43,057 bases of DNA from contig CAJOOA010000044.1 of NCBI GenBank assembly GCA_905236055.1, forward strand, positions 1-43,057, given 5' to 3'. Within the stretch, counting starts at the first letter, position 1; every line of letters begins with the position of its first letter. The notes under the pieces are model-generated. The model was not told the DNA's origin. It was given only the letters and a program-made list of their open reading frames with translations, and made no database searches. Shown one piece after another: positions 16,701-24,059 of the stretch. The stretch comes from Candidatus Gastranaerophilales bacterium. Its GTDB lineage: Bacteria; Cyanobacteriota; Vampirovibrionia; Gastranaerophilales; Gastranaerophilaceae. The translations under genes were made by a program, and so were the position numbers.

Positions 16701-19396
16701 TTTCCGATATCAATTCGGTAATGATATCTGTATGGAATTCTCAATCTGAGAAGAATCATAAACAAATTGATGAAATCGCCGATAGGTTAAAAGGCATTTT
16801 GGATAATAATATTGAGGCAACATCGGCTGATTATGCAGTTCTTAAGGAAAAACTTGAGGGATTTACCGAAGATTTGAAATCGACTAACGAATTAATGACA
16901 CAGAATCTTCGGGCACAATTAGAGGACATGATGAAGTACATGGATTCAATAATTGATGTACAGACTCAGGAATCAGATGCGCATATTGATGAATTTATCA
17001 AGTTAATAAATGAGCTGATGACCAAGAATAGTGAACTTGATGATAAGATACAAGCTTTGCAGGAAAGCACAGCTAATTTGAACCAAAATGTTGAAGAAAA
17101 GTCATCTGTTGGGGTTGAGGCGATAAATGCAGCGGCTGCAAAATTATGCGAACAGTTAGAACTGGAAAAAGAAGCAGTATCTGCGGTAAAGGATTTTGTA
17201 TCAAATGCAATGCAGAATAAATTAAAAAATATTTCTGCCGACATAGAAAAAGAAACTGACGCAATTATAGCAGAATTGATGGAACAGTTTGAAATTATTA
17301 AACAATCTCAACAAGACGTTGCCACTCAAATAACTGCCGGATTGGAATCAGTAGTAGAAACGCACGTATATAACAATATCGAGGATTTAAAATCATATCT
17401 TGATATAAAAACCGATAATTCCGTATTGACGGAAAAAATGGATAATTTAAAGGTGGAAATAACTGCATTGATGGATAATGCGGTTACGGATTTGGATAAA
17501 ATGTTGAATGCGGATGTTTTCACTTCTGCGCTTTCGGATTACAGAGTCGCAAATGAAATTCTTATAAATTCTGCTGTGGATCGGATTAATGAAAAAATTG
17601 CAAACTTCATTGGCGAAACTGCAATGCATACTTCTGAAGAGCTTGGGACAGAATTAAAGAGCATTGAAAATAAACTCGCCATGTTTGATAAGGGCTTTGT
17701 AGATACAATTGTTGATAAATATGAAGAAATAAAACTTGAGTCTAACAAGTGCAATGCTTATCTTGATGAAGTTAATAAATTGGTTAAGAGTGTATTTACT
17801 GAATTTCAAGATATTAAAGGCGATTTGAGTTCTACTATAGGCAGATTGTCCGATAATATTAAGATTCTTTCAGATAATACAAATTCCGGACTTAAACAGT
17901 TAAATGATTGCTTTGAACGTTTACGTGCTCAGATTTCAAATCGAGCTTTGGATGAAGCATTCCAAGCATCAATAAATAAACAAATTAATTCATTAGAAGA
18001 TTTAATTAAAGAGCAATCTTCATACATTGAAGATATAAATGACTTATGCGGTATCTCTTTGCCTGATCTTACAGAATTGGGAACTATAATAAAAGGTTCG
18101 GTACTTGAATCATTGGATAAGCTCAATCAAAAAACCGAAGATATTTCGGATATGATGGGTAAGCAAAAGTTAGCGGAATCAATTGAAGCTGCTTTAAAGA
18201 ATACTAAAGCAGATATTATAACCCAGTTCTTAAACATATTTAATCAAATATCTTTTGTTGCAGAGCAAGAGGAGATAATTGATTACATACAAGACAGACA
18301 CGATGAATTGATTACAATTCTGAGTCATATAGTAACAACAACATCTGATTTATCATCAGTAAAAGACAGTGTTTCTGTAATGAGCGACAAAATGGAATCG
18401 CTTCGCGATGAAATTGGTCAGATAAATGAAAAAATAACGAATATCATTTCGGCTGACGGAGATGTTGATTATGTATATAGTCTTCAGGATTTAGAGTCAG
18501 ATATCGCTAATTTCAGAATAGTTCTTAAAAATATGCAAGATAATACGCCTGAGTATGGAAATGAGCTTGAAAATTTAATGTCTTCAACAGAAAAAGTGTA
18601 TAAACTTGTTGAGTCAATTAAAGACGAATTACCAACCAAAGATGCTTTTGAAAATCTTACCGAAGATATAGTAAGCATAAGTTCTCGTACGAATAAGTTA
18701 ATACTAGCGTCTGATGAATCATATAAAGCATTACATGATAATTTGCAAGATTTTAAACTTGTAATCAATGACCTTGATGAAAGAACACGTAATTTCGCAC
18801 ACGAATCAGGTATGGACAGAATTGATTCCAAATTAAATGCTCTTAATACGATGGTTCAGAACGGGGCAAAGACTAATCAGGTATTTAATCAAGTATTTGA
18901 ATATATAGCAGAGTGGATTGATAGTGCCGGCTCTCAAATAAATGCTATATCTGACAGAGTTGAGATGCTTGACGATATAGGTCAGATAAAAGTTATGCTT
19001 GCCGATTTGAAATCCGAAGCAGAGGATAATTCTGAGAATGTTGAACTTATTGAATCTTTGGGAAATGTTTTCGATAAACAAGCCAGAAAAATTGCCTCTC
19101 TTGAAGCGAAATTGGATAAAATCATTGTTGAAAATACTATAAATAACAACAAGAACAAGATTGACATGAAGCCGATGGAAGATACTTTAAACAAGTTCTT
19201 GACGGCAATTGGAGATAAAATAACTTCACAACAGGAAAAAATTAATACCTTAGAGACGCAACTTGAAAGAGTTGCAGGCATGTTGGAAGAAAAAGACACT
19301 GCTCAATTGACGAAAAAGATGGGCGGTATGGACAGACAAATAGCCAAATTAAATAAAAGTATTGAAAAAATAGCATCTCATGTTGTTGAAAAATAA
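13724..19396 (+). CDS. Giant (1890-aa) coiled-coil protein of unknown function
   Basis: Single uninterrupted ORF, K/E/D/L/S/N-rich heptad-like sequence throughout; alternative start M at 13742. Confidence 0.92.
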   Translation: MWDSGFMADIDNLAEINENFDTVKTLLNSIRAQGILNTSDVDKLLSGINAKLEKINTEEDIDLIKVFLTELKKSLDERYGVLVSKFGAIESLFSNLLKNSNELTKASELKELFDIVATNLSVFSREVVSQKEALTDITLRLDALRSDDSQKKDIIKNITLLKPDLDRLNNGFDTIVLSLNDNFKTLAKTLSTIDKTEYLDRFSGSLNNIETSSAALLSALQMLDKKTGDVDNLVKELATKSDIEATGRNISELKLLNQGISESINGINNHYSKIDGLADKIDASVNVIAGLKSLLEEAEDKNERVVLENIERLNNLVDEIKDNRSFEDFKAALVLGLNEISENFAAADKKLNLNAEVAESVLEMLRTLDVNTSFSRILSAIESDKSEIKGHIEDKIQDFKSLSESNLSKIVQNISVSADDLSAKMAQSKSEISAICADGFGSIVGDITELKKTVTELDENNVSSNNAMFSNITDRFNLFESALKESLETQENVAKNAAEKLCEQVENIKNFSGVLDYKMDSSVVEISNMKMMFESLKASVDDVLALNFVGTVKDLRADIYASKQDLSIALDSSCNNVSENVKNDINSKYQLIIGKLDSVEDEFTKTQTAALNCVKDILDKVMASLVDITSYVSEAKEFPLEEIDKKISGISDVVKDANLNYIDAVRDIVEVIRVQIENDIKSIEEDANRRMSLMSDKLDKNTEYLKDEIRTSCEKLLESSKLYEEIKDLINLNTVDNSNGFEKMLQNINNVNSEFDNKLSVLKSALLDKITDVKTEFFKDSADKISEVKLESEDLLSKNVQKVSDIADDLKSNIMSVASKNDKTREAALEQMQVEFNDIKTKIETLAEDNSGSRTGALAKILENFVSLKDYFQSLNSQTSTNIDNKIEMIIEYFESVKAILKKVDENVDGDMTRQLSIIESNFESLISQMTILNEKAEQSLVEKINDEYKNISSQIDENVTQKLEEYKTKIESIFGELLEKTQDQSSYMQEKISDINSVMISVWNSQSEKNHKQIDEIADRLKGILDNNIEATSADYAVLKEKLEGFTEDLKSTNELMTQNLRAQLEDMMKYMDSIIDVQTQESDAHIDEFIKLINELMTKNSELDDKIQALQESTANLNQNVEEKSSVGVEAINAAAAKLCEQLELEKEAVSAVKDFVSNAMQNKLKNISADIEKETDAIIAELMEQFEIIKQSQQDVATQITAGLESVVETHVYNNIEDLKSYLDIKTDNSVLTEKMDNLKVEITALMDNAVTDLDKMLNADVFTSALSDYRVANEILINSAVDRINEKIANFIGETAMHTSEELGTELKSIENKLAMFDKGFVDTIVDKYEEIKLESNKCNAYLDEVNKLVKSVFTEFQDIKGDLSSTIGRLSDNIKILSDNTNSGLKQLNDCFERLRAQISNRALDEAFQASINKQINSLEDLIKEQSSYIEDINDLCGISLPDLTELGTIIKGSVLESLDKLNQKTEDISDMMGKQKLAESIEAALKNTKADIITQFLNIFNQISFVAEQEEIIDYIQDRHDELITILSHIVTTTSDLSSVKDSVSVMSDKMESLRDEIGQINEKITNIISADGDVDYVYSLQDLESDIANFRIVLKNMQDNTPEYGNELENLMSSTEKVYKLVESIKDELPTKDAFENLTEDIVSISSRTNKLILASDESYKALHDNLQDFKLVINDLDERTRNFAHESGMDRIDSKLNALNTMVQNGAKTNQVFNQVFEYIAEWIDSAGSQINAISDRVEMLDDIGQIKVMLADLKSEAEDNSENVELIESLGNVFDKQARKIASLEAKLDKIIVENTINNNKNKIDMKPMEDTLNKFLTAIGDKITSQQEKINTLETQLERVAGMLEEKDTAQLTKKMGGMDRQIAKLNKSIEKIASHVVEK

Positions 19397-20774
19397 ACTA
19401 CAAGAAATTAAAACGTTACTTAACAGCAATAACATTCTTACCTGCGAGGAGGAATGTTATTGTTATGCGGAAGATGCTTCAAATTTAATTAAACCGACAG
19501 CAAAGCCGGATTTGGTTGTATTTGCCGAAACGGTTGATGATGTTCGAAATATTTTAAAGTATTCATACGAACACGAAATACCTGTTATTTCCAGGGGCGC
19601 CGGAACAAATATGGTGGGTTCTTGCGTATGTGATACAGGCGGCATTGTTTTAAACTTTTCCAAGATGAATAAAATTCTAGAAATTGATTCTGTGAATATG
19701 ACGGCAAAGGTTCAGCCGGGAGTCGTTTTGGGAGATTTAAAAGCGGCAGCGGAAAAAGAGGGCTTATTTTTCCCGCCGGACCCCTCGAATTATTCGGTAT
19801 CAACTATTGGCGGGGCCATTGCCCAATCTTCCGGCGGGGCTTTAGGATTTAAATACGGAACAATAAAAGATTATGTGGTTTCTCTAAAGGTTGTTGTATC
19901 AGACGGACGGCTTATGACTTTGGGTGCGGATACTTCAAAGGATTCAGTAGGGTATCACTTAGCACAATTAATGGTGGGAAGCGAGGGAACTCTCGGTGTA
20001 ATTGTGGAGGCAACGCTGAAATTGATTCCAAAACCCGATGAAATAAAGGCAATTTCTGCATATTACGACGATATTGCTTGCTGTATGAATGCTGTAAATG
20101 CGGTTATTGCCGGTAGAGTCGCGCCTGCTGCAATCGACTTTATGGATAATAATGCAATAAAAGCCGTTGAAGATTATACAAAAGCCGGTCTAAATACAAA
20201 CAAAGAATGTTTGCTTTTGATTTCAATTGACGGCCAAAAATCTTCAGTGGAATATCAAACGGATATGGTAAAGGAAATACTTGAAAAATCTAATGCAACT
20301 GAGATAAGAATTTCTCAAAACCCTGATGAATATGATTTAATATGGAATGCCAGACGTTCTTCTTTTGCGGCTGCTGCGAGACTGGCGCCGGATGTTGTAA
20401 CTGATGACATAATAGTTCCAAAACAAAACTTGGCACAGATGGCAAATATTTGTAAATCGATTGCCGAAAAATATAACCTGAAGATGTGTTTGATAGGACA
20501 TGCCGGAGATGGTAATCTTCATCCGCAAATTGCCTTAAATCTCGAGAATGAAGCAGAGTTTAAAAATTGTGCTGATGCAAGGGCGGAAATGTACAAAGAA
20601 GTAATCGGGCTGGGCGGAACAATTTCTGCGGAACATGGTGTCGGACTTGAGAAAAAGGATTATATCAAGAACGTTGTTGACAGTACCGCTCTTGAGTATA
20701 TGATAATGATAAAACGGATTTTTGATCCGAAAAACATATTAAATCCGGGAAAAATTTTTAATATAGATAATTAA
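19380..20774 (+). CDS. glcD: FAD-linked oxidase, glycolate oxidase GlcD / D-lactate dehydrogenase-like
   Basis: PVISRGAGTNMVGSCV…GLFFPPDPSNYSVSTIGGAIAQSSGGALGFKYGTIKDYV…GHAGDGNLHP…SAEHGVGLEKKDY…ILNPGKIF. Confidence 0.93.
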   Translation: MLLKNKLQEIKTLLNSNNILTCEEECYCYAEDASNLIKPTAKPDLVVFAETVDDVRNILKYSYEHEIPVISRGAGTNMVGSCVCDTGGIVLNFSKMNKILEIDSVNMTAKVQPGVVLGDLKAAAEKEGLFFPPDPSNYSVSTIGGAIAQSSGGALGFKYGTIKDYVVSLKVVVSDGRLMTLGADTSKDSVGYHLAQLMVGSEGTLGVIVEATLKLIPKPDEIKAISAYYDDIACCMNAVNAVIAGRVAPAAIDFMDNNAIKAVEDYTKAGLNTNKECLLLISIDGQKSSVEYQTDMVKEILEKSNATEIRISQNPDEYDLIWNARRSSFAAAARLAPDVVTDDIIVPKQNLAQMANICKSIAEKYNLKMCLIGHAGDGNLHPQIALNLENEAEFKNCADARAEMYKEVIGLGGTISAEHGVGLEKKDYIKNVVDSTALEYMIMIKRIFDPKNILNPGKIFNIDN

Positions 20775-20791
20775 ATATAAGAGGTGGCTAT

Positions 20792-21109
20792 ATGGATATC
20801 GTTGTTGTTTATTGTACAGTGCCTAACAAGCAATTGGCTAAAGAGATTACAAAAGTTTTAATGAAGCACAAGCTTGCGGCGTGTGTATCTATGATAGAAA
20901 ATATTAAATCCACATTCTCTTGGGAAGGTGAGATTTGTAAAGAAACAGAAGTTTTAATGATGATAAAAACACGACGTGCAAATTACGGAAAAATAAAACT
21001 CGTAATTGAGGATATGCATTCTTATAATATCCCCGAAATTATAGCACTTCCTATAGTTGATTGTTCCGAGGATTACCTTAAATGGCTGATAAAAGAGACA
21101 GAATCTTAG
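20792..21109 (+). CDS. cutA: Divalent-cation tolerance protein CutA
   Basis: VVYCTVPNKQLAKEITKVLMKHKLAACVSMIENIKSTFSWEGEICKETEVLMMIKTRR…YNIPEIIALPI. Confidence 0.95.
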   Translation: MDIVVVYCTVPNKQLAKEITKVLMKHKLAACVSMIENIKSTFSWEGEICKETEVLMMIKTRRANYGKIKLVIEDMHSYNIPEIIALPIVDCSEDYLKWLIKETES

Positions 21110-21879
21110 AATTATCAGATTATGCAAAATCACTCGGAATAGCCGTCAACATAGGTAAAAATAAAGCGCGTGGGAATAAGGGTTTTTTTAAAACCAACGA
21201 TCGCTTTTACAGAATTGATATAGCGGAAAATTTGCCTGAAGATGAGGTTTTGCGAGTTCTTGTTCACGAGCTTGTCCACTATGCACATTATAACCATGAT
21301 AAGAGCTTAAAATCTTTGGATTTTGTATTTAATGACAGATTTTCTGATTTCGAAGATGATTTGCTTACCCTTACAGTAGATGCAGTTCCCAAATATATGG
21401 CTGACAAGCTTTTTTCAGAAAGAAATTCTTTAAAAAATAGTATAAATGAATATTCAAAACTAATAAAAAGCATATATCCGGATATAAAATTAAGCGATAA
21501 AAATAACAAAATCGAAAAACAGATAAAAAAATCCCCATATAAATATTTACTAAAATATGACAAAGTAAAGGTTTTATCCGGTTTTTCATTTAAAATATTT
21601 TCAATTGATTCAATAAAGAAAGATTTTTCTGATATTAGTCAAGAACATATAAATTATTTAAAATTAAATTCTTTAAAACGATGCCTGAACCGTGTTAACG
21701 CTAAAATATCAAAACTAAACCGCTATTACAATTCACCTTCCGAATTATTAGCTCGTTCTTTCGAATATTTTATTTTTAAACCGGAATATATGAAGCAAAA
21801 AACACCCAAGCTCTTTGAATATTATGTGGAAAAAACCAATAAAATCAATATTATTTCTGATTTAATAAAATTTTTTTAA
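21082..21879 (+). CDS. Putative zinc metallopeptidase (HELVH motif), otherwise uncharacterised
   Basis: VLRVLVHELVHYAHYNHDK contains HExxH; downstream SPSELLARSFEYF could supply the third ligand; overlaps cutA by 28 nt. Confidence 0.75.
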   Translation: MADKRDRILELSDYAKSLGIAVNIGKNKARGNKGFFKTNDRFYRIDIAENLPEDEVLRVLVHELVHYAHYNHDKSLKSLDFVFNDRFSDFEDDLLTLTVDAVPKYMADKLFSERNSLKNSINEYSKLIKSIYPDIKLSDKNNKIEKQIKKSPYKYLLKYDKVKVLSGFSFKIFSIDSIKKDFSDISQEHINYLKLNSLKRCLNRVNAKISKLNRYYNSPSELLARSFEYFIFKPEYMKQKTPKLFEYYVEKTNKINIISDLIKFF

Positions 21880-21969
21880 ATTTTGTAAACTTTTATTGAA
21901 TATCCAGCAAAAAATCTTTTTATTTGTTTTAATTTGTGTATAATAGAACAAGGAAGAAAAAAGATTAAC

Positions 21970-22830
21970 ATGTTACAAGACATATTAAATATAAATAAGA
22001 CCTCCAACAATACAAGATACATGTCAAAAACGTCAGAATTAACTGACGCGCTTGAGGATTATTTATTTAATATTTTTGATAAAGAACTGAATGAACCAAA
22101 TTCAGTTCTTTTGTCATATAAACCATTCGTAATAAAGAAGATTGCGGCATATATATCAGGTAAAATACAAATGCCCGCATCTATTGGTATTACGGGCGAA
22201 ACAGCAAGCGGAAAGTCCACTATCACAATGGATTTGATTGAAACTATAGAATCTTTCGGGGCTGAATTCGGCATACCGGATATCATAACAAGGGTTAATA
22301 CTGATGATTATTACTATGATCGTTCCGACATGGTAAAAGCCGCAGGAAGTTTTTCGGAGTTTGCTAAGCATTATGATCTAGACAGCCCCGATGCGTTAGA
22401 GCTTGAGCTTATGAAAGAGCATATAACAGAGCTTCTTTCCGGCAAAGAGGTTTATCTTCCTAAGTATGATATGAGCGGTACGGCTATACGATATGATAAT
22501 CATACTTTAGCAAGACCTTCCCAAGTTATCATTTCAGAGGGCTTGTTTACATTGACAAACAAAGTCAGAGATGCTTTTAATTTTAAAATTTATGTTGATA
22601 TACCCGAAAATATTAAGAAAGACAGATTCTTTATCAGGGCTAATGAAAGGGGTTTGGGCGATTCTGCAGAAATTATTTACGCAAATGCAAATAAAAAAGC
22701 AGATTTTTATATTAAGCCATGTAAGGATATTGCAGATATTGTTTTGTCGGGCGCAGCTGACAGAATTAAGTATAAAAACTTCTTAAATAAAATTATCGGA
22801 GTTATTCAGGAAATATACTTTTTTGAGTAA
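21970..22830 (+). CDS. Uridine kinase / phosphoribulokinase-like P-loop kinase (ORF track start 21934)
   Basis: GITGETASGKSTITMDLIETIESFG (Walker A), NTDDYYYDRSDMVKAAGSF, ISEGLFTL; ATG at 21970 preferred. Confidence 0.85.
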   Translation: MLQDILNINKTSNNTRYMSKTSELTDALEDYLFNIFDKELNEPNSVLLSYKPFVIKKIAAYISGKIQMPASIGITGETASGKSTITMDLIETIESFGAEFGIPDIITRVNTDDYYYDRSDMVKAAGSFSEFAKHYDLDSPDALELELMKEHITELLSGKEVYLPKYDMSGTAIRYDNHTLARPSQVIISEGLFTLTNKVRDAFNFKIYVDIPENIKKDRFFIRANERGLGDSAEIIYANANKKADFYIKPCKDIADIVLSGAADRIKYKNFLNKIIGVIQEIYFFE

Positions 22831-22836
22831 AAAGAT

Positions 22837-23655
22837 ATGATTAATTTACTTTTAGGAATCTCTGCAAGGATATTTTCAAACTCTTTTCTTAATGTTTTTC
22901 AGAAATTTCTGACAAATTCAGGTGAAAAATCTTCTGTTGTTAACTTTTACACATATTTAGGTTTGACGGTTTTTGGCTTTATAGTTTGTCCGACTTCGTT
23001 TTTCAGCCAAACGCTATGTATTAATGTTTTAATTATGGGTTTGTTAGGCGCATTGGGAAATTATTATATAATAAAGGCACTTTCCTTAGGCGATTTATCC
23101 GAATTGGCTCCTATAAATGCATATAAGCCGGTGGTTGCTTTAATTTTCGGAATCTTTATAGTAGACGAAATTCCCGGACTTAAAGAAATTTTAGGAATTA
23201 TATTAATAATTATGGGAACAATTATTTTGTTGAGTAAAAAATTATCCAATTCAAAAGCCGTATTTTACAGGATATTGGCACTATTATTTTCAGGGGCAGA
23301 GGCATTATTTATAAAAAAAGTTATTTTACTTTCTGATATAAATTCCGCATTTTTATACTGGGCAGTTGCGGGGCTTATTTTTTCAATGTTTATAGCATTT
23401 AAAAATCCGTTAAAAATATCATTGCCCAATATTAAATACCAACTTATATTAATCCTTATGGCAGGAATAATGCAATATTCAACAAATTATGTATTTGCAA
23501 GGATGAATGTAGCGTATGCTTTAGCGCTATTTCAGCTATCCGTTTTGCTCAGTGTGTTTTTGGGTGTAAATATATTTAAAGAAAAAGAACTTGTAAGAAA
23601 GCTCGCCGGCTCACTAATTATGATATTTGGGGCAGCCGTGATTATATTAAACTAA
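22837..23655 (+). CDS. EamA/DMT-family membrane transporter
   Basis: ~10 TM helices; LGNYYIIKALSLGDLSELAPINAYKPVVALIFGIFIVDE typical of the DMT superfamily. Confidence 0.85.
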   Translation: MINLLLGISARIFSNSFLNVFQKFLTNSGEKSSVVNFYTYLGLTVFGFIVCPTSFFSQTLCINVLIMGLLGALGNYYIIKALSLGDLSELAPINAYKPVVALIFGIFIVDEIPGLKEILGIILIIMGTIILLSKKLSNSKAVFYRILALLFSGAEALFIKKVILLSDINSAFLYWAVAGLIFSMFIAFKNPLKISLPNIKYQLILILMAGIMQYSTNYVFARMNVAYALALFQLSVLLSVFLGVNIFKEKELVRKLAGSLIMIFGAAVIILN

Positions 23656-23982
23656 TTGGAATTCTCTGTTAATCAGGCGTCTTGTTTGGTTCTGAAAATC
23701 ATTTTCTGAAACGTACAAATTCACAACCTTATCCAATTTCATAATATTGAACAGAGCAAAAATATCAGACGGTATATTAAAAATTGCAATTTGTTTCGTT
23801 TTGGCACTTGTTTTCAATGCCTCTATAAAATCAATAGTGCAGTCATAAACATACTTTAAGTCGATTCCGACCTGTCTTGTTTCTGCAGAAATTTCTTTTA
23901 ATAATCTTGCGGATTCCCTATAATCCAACTTACCGTCTAAAGGGGCAAATATACATATTTTTTCATTGTCTCGAATTTCCAT
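23647..23982 (-). CDS. STAS-domain-like protein (anti-sigma-factor-antagonist type fold)
   Basis: 111 aa, IFAPLDGKLDYRESARLLKEISAE…VYDCTIDFIEALKTSAKTKQIAIFNIPSDIFALFNIMKLDKVVNLYVSENDF pattern. Confidence 0.6.
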   Translation of the reverse strand: MEIRDNEKICIFAPLDGKLDYRESARLLKEISAETRQVGIDLKYVYDCTIDFIEALKTSAKTKQIAIFNIPSDIFALFNIMKLDKVVNLYVSENDFQNQTRRLINREFQLV

Positions 23983-24059
23983 AACAACATAATAACGGCA
24001 ATAATCTTTTAAGATAATTACCGTTAATTATGAATATTCTACAACTAAAGTTTAAAATG

